DNA of 64,000 nt from Micromonospora sp. WMMD980. Its GTDB lineage: Bacteria; Actinomycetota; Actinomycetes; Mycobacteriales; Micromonosporaceae. Of the stretch, positions 24,670-36,866 are shown in pieces. The translations under genes and the position numbers were made by a program. Numbering within the stretch: the first letter of the stretch is position 1; the number at the start of each line of letters is the position of its first letter. A model generated the notes under the pieces. That model did not search any database. It saw only the letters and a program-made list of their open reading frames with translations, and was not told the DNA's origin. Location: assembly GCF_029626035.1 (NCBI RefSeq), contig NZ_JARUBE010000003.1:558001-622000 (forward strand), written 5' to 3'.

Positions 24670-24733
24670 CGTGGGTGGGCCGGGGCGGGCCGGCGCGTGG
24701 TGCGCCCGCTCCCGGGTGGCGCCGGTGATGGAC

Positions 24734-25426
24734 CTAGCGGTCGCTCATGCCGGCGCGGCGGCGCAACGCGGCCACGTCGGTGACCACGATCCGGCGACCT
24801 TCGGTACGCAGCCAGCCGCGGCTGGCGAACGAGCCGATGGCCTGGTTGACGCTCTGCCGCGACCCGCCCGCCATCTCCGCGAGCTGGCTCTGGTTGAGCT
24901 CGATGGTGATCATCGGAGCCTGGCTCTCGCCGGCCAGCCGGACCAGCGTCTTGGCCACCCGGCCGGGCAGGTCGAGGAAGACGTGGTCGGCGTTCTGCTC
25001 GGTGAGCCGGCGGATCAGCTGGCCGAGCGAGCGCATCACCGCGTCGAGGATGCGCGGGTTGGAATGCACCAACTCCATGAAGGCGGGACGGGACAGCGCC
25101 AGCGCGGCGCAGTCCTCGATGGCCTCGGCGGAGGCCGACCGGGTCGAGGCGTCCAGCAGGGAGACCTCGCCCAGCACGTCGGGCGGTCGGATCACCGACA
25201 GCACGGCCCGCTCGCCGGTCGGGGCGGTGCGGAACACCGCCACGGCGCCGCGGCGCAGCACGATCAGGGACTCACCGGGATCGTTCTCGACGAAGAGGAG
25301 CTGCCCCTTGCGGTAGGTGCGCGGCACGGCCGCGGCGATGACCCGCTGCCGCACCTCCGGCTCCAGCCCGGCGAACATCTCCACGCCCGTGAGCGCGTCA
25401 CCTGGCTCCGGCAGGCGAGACTCCAC
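24734..25426 (-). CDS. Crp/Fnr-family transcriptional regulator
   Basis: A 230-residue regulator with an N-terminal cyclic-nucleotide-binding fold (about 10-130, including GESLIVLRRGAVAVFR and DVLGEVSLLDASTRSASAEA, where the Glu and Arg-Ser resemble the cAMP phosphate-binding cassette) and a C-terminal winged helix-turn-helix (QSQLAEMAGGSRQSVNQAI). The spacing fits the Crp subgroup of actinobacteria. GTG is preferred because it lies 7-8 nt from a GGGGAGG site; a TTG two codons upstream abuts that site. It may respond to cAMP made by cyclases such as the large one a few kilobases away (inference). A divergent region of about 245 bp separates it from the exoribonuclease gene. Confidence 0.9.
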   Translation of the reverse strand: MESRLPEPGDALTGVEMFAGLEPEVRQRVIAAAVPRTYRKGQLLFVENDPGESLIVLRRGAVAVFRTAPTGERAVLSVIRPPDVLGEVSLLDASTRSASAEAIEDCAALALSRPAFMELVHSNPRILDAVMRSLGQLIRRLTEQNADHVFLDLPGRVAKTLVRLAGESQAPMITIELNQSQLAEMAGGSRQSVNQAIGSFASRGWLRTEGRRIVVTDVAALRRRAGMSDR

Positions 25427-25672
25427 GGCCAACCCCTCCCCGGTCAGAAGTCACCACTCGCACACCGGGTGAAGCTGTCAGTCCCGGTACGAGGCAGCTC
25501 AACCGGTTCGGCGCCCGACGGCGGTACACATCAGATCATGACGTCCCGGTAGCGTGCTGTACACCCCTGGAGACACTTCCGTGACCATGCCGGGCCGGCG
25601 ACCGGCGCCGCGCCGACCTCGGCGGACGCCCCGGCGACGGCCCGGCGGGGGCGATGGGCGAGGATGGGGCCG

Positions 25673-26170
25673 ATGGTCTACCGCTACTTCTACGACTGCG
25701 AATTCATCGAGGACGGCCGCACCGTCGACCTGGTGTCGATCGGCGTCGTCGACGAGTACGGCCGTGAGTTCTACGCGGTCTCCACCGAGTTCGACGACAC
25801 CCGGGCCGTGCCCTGGGTGCGGCGCAACGTGCTGGACAAGCTCCCCTCGCCGGCCGACCGGGGCTGGCGCTCACGCGAGCGGATCCGCGACGACCTGCAC
25901 GAGTTCCTCCTGGCACCGGTCCGCGACCGGCCGGGCGAGCAGCTCGAACTCTGGGCCTGGTACGCGGCGTACGACCACGTGGTGCTGGCCCAGCTCTGGG
26001 GCGCGATGCCGGCGCTGCCCCGGGAGATCCCCCGGTTCACCAAGGAGCTGCGCCAGCTCTGGGACGACCGGGGTCGGCCCCGGCTGCCGGAGGCCGAGTC
26101 CGGCCGGCACGACGCGCTCGTCGACGCCCGGCACAATCTGGCCCGGTGGCGAGCCATGACCACGCGCTGA
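25673..26170 (+). CDS. DEDDh 3'-5' exoribonuclease (Rv2179c-like)
   Basis: A 165-residue single-domain exonuclease of the Rv2179c-like family. Characterised relatives degrade RNA 3' overhangs with a two-metal mechanism. It shows the DEDDh set: Asp/Glu in FYDCEFIEDG, an Asp in the AAYDHVVLAQLWG segment, and the C-terminal His and Asp in SGRHDALVDARHN. The second of two nearby ATGs was chosen because MVYRYFYDCEF matches relatives, which begin almost directly with the catalytic strand. In mycobacteria this gene sits beside aroG; here aroG is about 9 kb away with several insertions between. It is followed by a repeat-rich intergenic stretch. Confidence 0.88.
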   Translation: MVYRYFYDCEFIEDGRTVDLVSIGVVDEYGREFYAVSTEFDDTRAVPWVRRNVLDKLPSPADRGWRSRERIRDDLHEFLLAPVRDRPGEQLELWAWYAAYDHVVLAQLWGAMPALPREIPRFTKELRQLWDDRGRPRLPEAESGRHDALVDARHNLARWRAMTTR

Positions 26171-26191
26171 GCCCATGCCCGGCCGGCACAG

Positions 26192-26235
26192 CATGAGCGA
26201 ATGCACCGAGCGCAGCGAGGGCCGTGAGCGCATGC
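26192..26235. repeat. Short direct and inverted repeat cluster
   Basis: CATGAGCGAATGC and CGTGAGCGCATGC form near-identical 13-bp direct repeats 31 bp apart, with CCGAGCGCAGCGAGG between them. Similar GAGCGCAGCGAG-type intergenic sequences are common in Micromonospora-like genomes. It lies between the exoribonuclease gene and a flavin-fold gene. Confidence 0.5.
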
Positions 26236-26311
26236 CCAGCCCGCACGGCAGGTTTGACCCGTTCTGCCCGGGGCATCGGAGGCGGCATCACGCCGATCCG
26301 AGGAGGGGTCC

Positions 26312-26815
26312 ATGAGCAACGAGCCGGCCAGTGCGGCCGACGCCCGCCGCAAGGTCACCGAGCTGATCCGCGACGCCCGGATCTGCCTGCTCACCACCAC
26401 CGCCGTCGACGGGCGCCTGGTCAGCCGGCCGATGGGCCTGCAGGAGGCGGACTTCGACGGCGACCTGTGGTTCTTCGCCTACGCCGACTCCGCCAAAGTC
26501 CGCCAGATCCGGGTGAACCCGCAGGTCAACGTCGGCTTCTCCGACCAGAAGCACAACGCCTGGGTCTCCGTGGCCGGCACCGCCACCGAGGAGTGGGACG
26601 CCGCCCGGGCCAAGGAGCTGTGGAACCCGCTGCTGAAGGCATGGTTCCCGGACGGCCTGGAGACGCCGGGGATCACCCTGATCAAGGTGCACGCCGGTTC
26701 CGCGGAGTACTGGGACTCCCCGGGCAGCACGGTGGTCAACCTGCTCGGCTTCGCCAAGGCGGCGGTGACCGGGAAGCCGCCGAAGTCGGGGGAGAACCAG
26801 GAGGTCGGCTACTGA
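26312..26815 (+). CDS. Pyridoxamine 5'-phosphate oxidase-fold (general stress 26-like) protein
   Basis: A 167-residue split-barrel flavin-binding protein of the general stress protein 26 type. It has RDARICLLTTTAVDGRLVSRPMGLQ, where the Ser-Arg-Pro strand usually contacts the FMN or F420 phosphate, then LWFFAYADSAKVRQIRVNPQ and VNVGF, characteristic of the family. A C-terminal WDSPGSTVVNLLGFAKAAVTG segment matches the general-stress branch. The cofactor could be FMN or F420 and the substrate is not known. The ATG has a perfect AGGAGG ribosome-binding site. It stands alone between two non-coding stretches. Confidence 0.87.
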   Translation: MSNEPASAADARRKVTELIRDARICLLTTTAVDGRLVSRPMGLQEADFDGDLWFFAYADSAKVRQIRVNPQVNVGFSDQKHNAWVSVAGTATEEWDAARAKELWNPLLKAWFPDGLETPGITLIKVHAGSAEYWDSPGSTVVNLLGFAKAAVTGKPPKSGENQEVGY

Positions 26816-26994
26816 CCGGTAGCCGGCCCGGGGGGCGGGACGGTCCGGGGCGCGGTGCCGGCGCGCACCCGCGCCGACTACAGTTCGCTGTGACGGCCCG
26901 CCCCGGGCCGGCAACGGCGCCGATGGTCTGATCCGACACATATCCTGGGGCTTAATCCGGGCTTCACCTGATGCTTCAGGAGGATGAGCAGATC

Positions 26995-28023
26995 ATGCGT
27001 ATCGGCGTGCTCACCGGCGGCGGCGACTGCCCTGGTCTCAACGCGGTGATTCGGGCGGTGGTCCGCAAGGGCGTCGCCACCTACGGTCACGAGTTCGTGG
27101 GCTTCCGGGACGGCTGGAAGGGCCCGCTCGAGGGGCTGACCAAGCCGCTGGGCATCGCGGAGGTGCGCGGCATCCTGCCGCGCGGCGGCACCATCCTCGG
27201 TTCGTCCCGGACCAACCCGTTCAAGATCGAGAACGGCGTGCAGCGGATCAAGGAGAACCTGGCCGCGCAGGGCGTGGACGCGCTGGTCGCGATCGGCGGC
27301 GAGGACACCCTGGGCGTCGCCACCAAGCTCCACGAGCTGGGCGTCAACGTGGTCGGTGTGCCGAAGACGATCGACAACGACCTGGGCGCCACCGACTACA
27401 CGTTCGGCTTCGACACCGCGGTCAACATCGCGATGGAGGCGATCGACCGGCTGCACACCACCGCCGAGAGCCACCACCGCACGCTCGTCGTCGAGGTGAT
27501 GGGCCGGCACGCCGGCTGGATCGCCCTGCACGCCGGGCTCGCCGGCGGCGCCAACGTGATCCTGCTGCCGGAGCGGCAGTTCGACGTCGAGCAGGTCGCC
27601 GGCTACGTCGAGAAGCGCTTCCAGCACCAGTACGCGCCGATCGTGGTCGTCGCCGAGGGCGCCCAGCCGTTGGACGGCCAGATGGTGCTGCACAACCAGG
27701 AGCTCGACTCCTTCGGCCACGTCCGCCTCGGCGGCATCGGCCAGTGGCTGGCCGAGCAGTTGGAGGCCAAGACCGGCAAGGAGGCCCGCACCGTGGTGCT
27801 CGGGCACATCCAGCGCGGCGGCACCCCGACCGCGTTCGACCGGGTGCTCGCCACCCGGCTCGGCCTCCAGGCGATCGACGCGGTGCACGAGGGCGACTGG
27901 GGCAAGATGGTCGCCATGCAGAGCACGGACATCGTCCGCGTTCCGCTGGCCGAGGCCACCGCCGAGCTGAAGACGGTGCCGCTGGAGCGCTACGCCGAGG
28001 CCGAGGTCTTCTTCGGCAGCTGA
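26995..28023 (+). CDS. pfp: 6-phosphofructokinase with pyrophosphate-type active site
   Basis: A 342-residue phosphofructokinase that phosphorylates fructose-6-phosphate in glycolysis. It has GVLTGGGDCPGLN, the catalytic PKTIDNDL loop and MGRHAGW. Two residues indicate the donor. Position 104 is Asp (GGEDT), where ATP enzymes have Gly, and position 124 is Lys (PKTIDND), where ATP enzymes have Gly (PGTIDND). Both are hallmarks of PPi-dependent enzymes such as the one described in Amycolatopsis methanolica, so PPi is the predicted donor although sequence databases usually label such proteins ATP-dependent. The ATG with an AGGAGGA site gives MRIGVLTGGG. An interspersed repeat begins 3 nt past the stop. 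Confidence 0.93.
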   Translation: MRIGVLTGGGDCPGLNAVIRAVVRKGVATYGHEFVGFRDGWKGPLEGLTKPLGIAEVRGILPRGGTILGSSRTNPFKIENGVQRIKENLAAQGVDALVAIGGEDTLGVATKLHELGVNVVGVPKTIDNDLGATDYTFGFDTAVNIAMEAIDRLHTTAESHHRTLVVEVMGRHAGWIALHAGLAGGANVILLPERQFDVEQVAGYVEKRFQHQYAPIVVVAEGAQPLDGQMVLHNQELDSFGHVRLGGIGQWLAEQLEAKTGKEARTVVLGHIQRGGTPTAFDRVLATRLGLQAIDAVHEGDWGKMVAMQSTDIVRVPLAEATAELKTVPLERYAEAEVFFGS

Positions 28024-28025
28024 GG

Positions 28026-28081
28026 TGTAAGGAGGGGCCCCTTCTTAACGCTTCGCGCATAGCAGGGGCCCCCGCTTGACA
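28026..28081 (-). repeat. GGGGCCCC-pair interspersed repeat, copy 2
   Basis: This is an inverted copy of the family at 3113, 44744 and 47845, with two GGGGCCCC palindromes and the GCGTTAAGAA part of the core. The central TACCGGA is replaced by TATGCGCG. It lies in the 80-bp gap between the phosphofructokinase and proC. Confidence 0.75.
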
Positions 28082-28103
28082 GAAGTCGGACGAGGAGGCG
28101 CGG

Positions 28104-28913
28104 GTGGGCGGGCACACGGTCGCGGTGATCGGCGCGGGCAAGATCGGCGAGCTGATGCTCTCCGGGCTGCTCCGCTCCGGCTGGCCGGTGGAGCGGCTGC
28201 TCGCCACCGCGCGCCGACCGGCCCGCGCGCAGGAACTGACCGATCGCTACGGCGTGCGGGTGGTGGACAACCCGACCGCGGTGGCCGAGGCCGACGTGCT
28301 GGCCGTCTCGGTGAAGCCGCAGGACGCCGCCGCCCTGCTCGACGAGATCGGCCCGAAGGTCCCGGCCGGCAAGCTGGTCATCTCGCTCTGCGCCGGCCTG
28401 CCGACCGCCTTCTTCAACCGCCGGCTGCCCGAGGGCACCCCGGTGGTGCGGGTGATGACCAACACCCCGGCCCTGGTCGACCAGGCGATGAGCGCTATCT
28501 CGCCGGGCGCGCACGCCACCGGCGCGCACCTGGCCCTGGCCGAGGAGATGTTCTCCCCGCTCGGCTCGACGGTCCGGGTGCCGGAGTCCCAGCAGGACGC
28601 GGTCACCGCGCTCTCCGGCTCCGGCCCGGCCTACTTCTACCTGCTGGTCGAGGCCATGATCGACGCCGGCATCCTGCTCGGCCTGCCGCGCCAGGTGGCG
28701 CACGAGCTGATCGTGCAGACCGCGATCGGCTCGGCGGTGATGCTGCGCGACTCCGGCGAGCACCCGGTGAAGCTGCGCGAGGCGGTCACCTCGCCGGCCG
28801 GCACCACCATGTCCGCGATCCGCGAGCTGGAGAACCACGGCGTACGCGCGGCCATGCTGGCGGCGCTGGAGGCCGCGCGCGACCGGGCTCGCGAACTCGC
28901 CGCCCAGGTGTGA
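28104..28913 (+). CDS. proC: Pyrroline-5-carboxylate reductase
   Basis: A 269-residue enzyme that reduces pyrroline-5-carboxylate to proline with NAD(P)H, the last step of proline synthesis. It has the dinucleotide-binding motif VIGAGKIGELM, SVKPQD, VVRVMTNTPALV, and the family signature ALSGSGPAYFYLLVEAMIDAGILLG region with the ESQQDAVTALSGSG lead-in. Length is normal. GTG follows a GAGGAGG site. A DUF2203 gene follows about 45 nt downstream and may share its transcript. Confidence 0.95.
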   Translation: MGGHTVAVIGAGKIGELMLSGLLRSGWPVERLLATARRPARAQELTDRYGVRVVDNPTAVAEADVLAVSVKPQDAAALLDEIGPKVPAGKLVISLCAGLPTAFFNRRLPEGTPVVRVMTNTPALVDQAMSAISPGAHATGAHLALAEEMFSPLGSTVRVPESQQDAVTALSGSGPAYFYLLVEAMIDAGILLGLPRQVAHELIVQTAIGSAVMLRDSGEHPVKLREAVTSPAGTTMSAIRELENHGVRAAMLAALEAARDRARELAAQV

Positions 28914-28959
28914 GGCACCGACCCCGCCGAGCGCCGCTTCCGTGCCCCATACTGGCCCG

Positions 28960-29310
28960 GTGTTCACTCTCGCCCAGGCGCGACACCTGGTGGCCACCCT
29001 GCGGCCCCGCGTCGACGAGCTGATCAAGCTGCGGGCCGACCTCGCCGAGCTGCGGGTCGACCTGGCCGACCACGGCGCCAGCGCGCTCGGCGGGCTCGCC
29101 GAGGTGAAGGCGCTGGAGGCCCGCCTGCACGCCGTGGTGGAGGAGTTCCACCAGCACGACATCGAGGTCAAGGGGATCGCCCCGGTGCTGCTCGACTTTC
29201 CCGGTGAGCGGGACGGTCGGGCGGTGCTCTGGTGCTGGCTGGAGGGGGACACCGACGTCCGCTGGTACCACCGGGTGGAGTGCGGCTTCGCCGGCCGTCG
29301 CCCGGTCTGA
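28960..29310 (+). CDS. DUF2203 family protein
   Basis: A 116-residue small soluble protein of the DUF2203 family, conserved among bacteria and without an assigned role. It begins with an amphipathic helix (VFTLAQARHLVATLRPRVDE), continues with a coiled-coil-like helix (ALGGLAEVKALEARLHAVVEEFHQHD), and ends in a short beta region containing GIAPVLLDFPGERDGRAVLW and the GDTDVRWYH motif seen across the family. The GTG that gives VFTLAQAR matches family N-termini; an upstream GTG adds six residues. It sits downstream of proC in the same direction and ends at a bidirectional terminator. Confidence 0.82.
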   Translation: MFTLAQARHLVATLRPRVDELIKLRADLAELRVDLADHGASALGGLAEVKALEARLHAVVEEFHQHDIEVKGIAPVLLDFPGERDGRAVLWCWLEGDTDVRWYHRVECGFAGRRPV

Positions 29311-29368
29311 ACCGCCCGGTCCGTGCCGCTGCCGCCGGTCCGAACCGGCGGCCGACGACGAGCCCGGT

Positions 29369-29400
29369 GCCCGGCGGCCGATCGTGACCGACCGCCGGGC
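29369..29400. terminator. Hairpin between convergent genes
   Basis: A 9-bp stem, GCCCGGCGG/CCGCCGGGC, with a 14-nt loop lies between the DUF2203 stop and the stop of the leftward F420-type reductase gene. Confidence 0.55.
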
Positions 29401-29409
29401 GCGCGTGGG

Positions 29410-30093
29410 TCAGATGTCGGCGTAGCGGCGGGCGGCGGCGAGGGCGGCGCGCAGCCGTGGCGCGTCGACGGTCGCGGGTCGTGCCCAGTCGCCGTCGGTG
29501 GCGTAGATGCCGGCGTACGCGGTGGTGTCGCGCTGGAACCGCCAGCCCTCGGCGAGCGGTCCGGCGTCGACGGCGTCGTAGCCCAGCGAGTCGAGGAACG
29601 CGGTGACCGCGGCCTTGGCCGCCGGGTCGTCACCGGCGATCGGCAGGGCGGTGCGGTCCGCCGCGCCAGCCGGGCGGCCCAGGTCGCGCAGGTGTGCGAA
29701 GTAGATGTTGTTGAAGCCCTTGACCACGCGCGACTCCGGCAGGTGCCGCTGGAGCAGTTCGCTGGTGGTGGTCGACTCGTCGTCCAGCTCCGGGAGGCTC
29801 CCGTCGCGGTCCGGGTAGTAGTTGTTGGTGTCGATAACGATCTTCCCGGCGAGCGGCGCGGCCGGCACCTCGCGGTAGGCCCGCAGCGGGATCGTGACGA
29901 CCACCAGGTCGCCGGCGGCCGCCGCCTCGGCCGGGGTGGCCGCCCGGGCCCGGGGGCCCAGCTCGGTCACCAGGTCGCGGAGTGTGTCCGGGCCGCGTGA
30001 GTTGCTGAGCACCACCTCGTGGCCGGCGTCCACCGCGAGCCGGGCCACCGTGCCGCCGATGTTGCCGCTGCCGATCAGTCCCACAGTCGTCAT
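29410..30093 (-). CDS. NADPH-dependent F420 reductase-like oxidoreductase
   Basis: A 227-residue dinucleotide-binding protein of the F420H2:NADP oxidoreductase family. It has VGLIGSGNIGGTVARLAVDAGHEVVLSNSRGP, the last part (SNSRGP) marking NADP over NAD, then VVVTIPL, and VIDTNNYYPDRDG, FNNIYFAHL. The ATG giving MTTVGLIGSGNIGG was preferred; an upstream frame exists but is not conserved in character. It may move hydride between NADPH and F420 or act on a small substrate. It is divergent from the SGNH hydrolase gene. Confidence 0.85.
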   Translation of the reverse strand: MTTVGLIGSGNIGGTVARLAVDAGHEVVLSNSRGPDTLRDLVTELGPRARAATPAEAAAAGDLVVVTIPLRAYREVPAAPLAGKIVIDTNNYYPDRDGSLPELDDESTTTSELLQRHLPESRVVKGFNNIYFAHLRDLGRPAGAADRTALPIAGDDPAAKAAVTAFLDSLGYDAVDAGPLAEGWRFQRDTTAYAGIYATDGDWARPATVDAPRLRAALAAARRYADI

Positions 30094-30236
30094 GTCCGGT
30101 GCCAACCCCGGCGGCGCCCGTCGGCATTCCCCGGCGGAAACCTTCATTCGTACGCCATGGAACGGCATCGATTTGTATGGACAAGTCTCAATGAACGGAG
30201 ACCGCCAATCGGTGATCTTCCATGTTTGGTGATCTC

Positions 30237-30248
30237 ATTGATATCAAT
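30237..30248. promoter_or_regulatory. Perfect palindrome upstream of the SGNH esterase gene
   Basis: ATTGATATCAAT is a perfect 12-bp palindrome 34 bp upstream of the esterase GTG and within an AT-rich patch. It is a plausible operator for either divergent gene; no regulator can be named. Confidence 0.4.
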
Positions 30249-30282
30249 CTCTCACCACCACTTCCCACCCCAGGAGTGCGAC

Positions 30283-31086
30283 GTGCGGAGATCCCGTCTT
30301 GCCACCATCGCCCTGACCCTGGCCGCCTCGGTCGGGTTCACGCTGTCACTGGCCGCCCCCGCCCAGGCGGCCCCGTCCGACCGTTACGTCGCGCTCGGCG
30401 ACTCGTACGCCTCCGGCGTCGGCGCCGACAGCTACACCTCCGAGAGCGGCAACTGTCTACGCAGCACCAACGCGTACCCGGCGCTCTACAACGCCAACAT
30501 CCGGCCGGCCTCGTACCGCTCGGTCGCCTGTTCCGGCGCCACCACCTCGGACGTCATCAACGGGCAGCTCTCCGCGCTCTCCTCGACCACCACGCTGGTC
30601 AGCGTCACGATCGGCGGCAACGACGTCGGCTTCGCCAACATCATGAGCACCTGCGTGCTCCAGGGGGAGACCCAGTGCGTGGCGGCCGTCAACTCGGCCA
30701 TGAACGTGGCCCGCACCCAGATGCCCGGCCGGCTCGCCAACGTCTACAACGGGATCAAGAGCCGCGCCCCCTCGGCCCGTGTCGTGGTGGTCGGCTACCC
30801 GGTCTTCTACCAGCTCGGCACCGTCTGCGTCGGGCTCACCGCGACCTCGCGGGCCAAGATCAACGAGGGCATCAACCTGCTCGACGACATCACCCGGACG
30901 GCGGCCACCTCCGCCGGCTTCACGTTCGCCGACGTCCGGTCCATCTTCGTCGGTCACCAGCTGTGCAGCTACGGCACCAAGTGGCTGCACGCGTTGAACG
31001 TGCTGAATCTGACCATCTCCTACCACCCGACCGCCGCGGGGCAGTCCGGCGGCTACTACCCGGTCTTCCGGTCCGCCGCCGGCTGA
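30283..31086 (+). CDS. Secreted SGNH/GDSL hydrolase (lipase/esterase)
   Basis: A 267-residue precursor with a Sec signal peptide (positively charged VRRSRLATIA start, hydrophobic core, cleavage near AQAA at residue 28). The mature part is an SGNH esterase of the Streptomyces scabies type: block I YVALGDSYASGVG with the nucleophile Ser, SGAT with the oxyanion Gly, GGNDVGF with the Asn, and the C-terminal SYHPTAAGQ with the catalytic His. No Asp is seen three residues before that His, consistent with the Ser-His dyad known for that subgroup. Six or more Cys suggest disulfides. It should be active outside the cell on short esters or lipids. GTG has a CAGGAG ribosome-binding site. Confidence 0.92.
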   Translation: MRRSRLATIALTLAASVGFTLSLAAPAQAAPSDRYVALGDSYASGVGADSYTSESGNCLRSTNAYPALYNANIRPASYRSVACSGATTSDVINGQLSALSSTTTLVSVTIGGNDVGFANIMSTCVLQGETQCVAAVNSAMNVARTQMPGRLANVYNGIKSRAPSARVVVVGYPVFYQLGTVCVGLTATSRAKINEGINLLDDITRTAATSAGFTFADVRSIFVGHQLCSYGTKWLHALNVLNLTISYHPTAAGQSGGYYPVFRSAAG

Positions 31087-31103
31087 CCTGAGGCGCCCGG
31101 CCC

Positions 31104-31137
31104 GAGCGGCATGCCCCGACGCGGGGGCATGCCGCTC
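31104..31137. terminator. Perfect 14-bp hairpin between convergent genes
   Basis: GAGCGGCATGCCCC and GGGGCATGCCGCTC pair perfectly with a 6-nt loop. It terminates the esterase transcript and probably also the leftward glutathione-peroxidase transcript. Confidence 0.85.
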
Positions 31138-31147
31138 CGCCGTGCGC

Positions 31148-31636
31148 TCAGGCCGGCAGGACCTTCTCGATCGCGGCGCGCAGCTCCGGGTCCTCGGGGG
31201 TGACCTGCGGGGCGAACCGGGCGGCCACCGTGCCGTCCGGCGCGACGAGGAACTTCTCGAAGTTCCAGCGCACGTCGCCGGTGTGCCCCTCGGCGTCCGG
31301 CGTGGGCGCCAGCTCGGCGTAGAGCGGGTGGCGACCCGGCCCGTTGACGTCGACCTTCTCGGTGAGCGGGAACGTGACGCCGTAATTGACCTGGCAGAAC
31401 TCCTCGATCTCCGCGGCGTCGCCCGGCTCCTGGGCGGCGAACTGGTTGCACGGCACCCCGAGCACGGTGAGCCCGCGCCCGGCGTAGGCGTCCGAGAGCG
31501 CCTGCAGGCCCGCGTACTGCGGGGTGAGGCCGCAGCGGGAGGCCACGTTGACCACCAGCAGGGCGCGGCCGCGGTAGCGGTCGAGGTCGGCCGGGCCGCC
31601 GGTGAGGGCGTCGATGGGTACGTCGAAAACGGTCAT
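31148..31636 (-). CDS. Glutathione peroxidase family (thioredoxin-dependent) protein
   Basis: A 162-residue peroxidase of the GPx family that reduces hydroperoxides. It has NVASRCGLTPQY with the peroxidatic Cys, the VPCNQFAAQEPG block with a second Cys and the Gln of the catalytic tetrad, and RWNFEKFLV with the catalytic Trp and Asn. Bacterial Cys forms are generally reduced by thioredoxin rather than glutathione, and actinomycetes lack glutathione, so thioredoxin is the likely partner (family knowledge). No signal peptide. The gene is divergent from the chitinase gene, separated by about 140 bp. Confidence 0.92.
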   Translation of the reverse strand: MTVFDVPIDALTGGPADLDRYRGRALLVVNVASRCGLTPQYAGLQALSDAYAGRGLTVLGVPCNQFAAQEPGDAAEIEEFCQVNYGVTFPLTEKVDVNGPGRHPLYAELAPTPDAEGHTGDVRWNFEKFLVAPDGTVAARFAPQVTPEDPELRAAIEKVLPA

Positions 31637-31702
31637 GCGACGAGGCTACGGGCCGTCGGGCGGCTCACCCCGCGCCACCCGTGAAATCGACGCATCTACA
31701 TC

Positions 31703-31761
31703 TTGACGAACTGATGACGGCGTGAGTAGCGTCTCAGCAATCAATTTGGAAAGTTTCCTAA
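31703..31761 (+). promoter_or_regulatory. Chitinase promoter with GGAAA-N-TTTCC operator
   Basis: A -35 TTGACG (31703-31708) and a -10 TAGCGT (31727-31732) have an 18-nt spacer. Just downstream, GGAAAGTTTCC (31748-31758, with a further matching T-A pair on each side at 31745-31746 and 31760-31761) makes a near-perfect palindrome at the predicted transcript start, where a repressor would block initiation. Confidence 0.65.
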
Positions 31762-31779
31762 CTATTGGGGAGACGCCGT

Positions 31780-33420
<1,641 letters not shown>

Positions 33421-33475
33421 GCCGAGGGCGACGCACCAACCCTCGGTGAACCGAGGGCCGACGCACCACCCACCC

Positions 33476-33508
33476 GGCGGGGAGGGGCCGCACCGGCCCC
33501 TCCCCGCC
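33476..33508. terminator. Perfect 14-bp hairpin between chitinase and AraC genes
   Basis: GGCGGGGAGGGGCC and GGCCCCTCCCCGCC pair perfectly around a 5-nt loop. A weaker hairpin (CCCTCGGT/ACCGAGGG) precedes it near 33440. Serves both convergent genes. Confidence 0.8.
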
Positions 33509-33515
33509 CGCGTGG

Positions 33516-36865
<3,350 letters not shown>

Positions 36866-36866
36866 C

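Noticed and set aside
24734..25426. The Crp-type gene as a specific regulator of the repeat-peptide gene
   Set aside because: It lies beyond a strong terminator, is oriented toward it, and no TGTGA-N6-TCACA-type site was found in the peptide promoter region. Kept as an independent gene.
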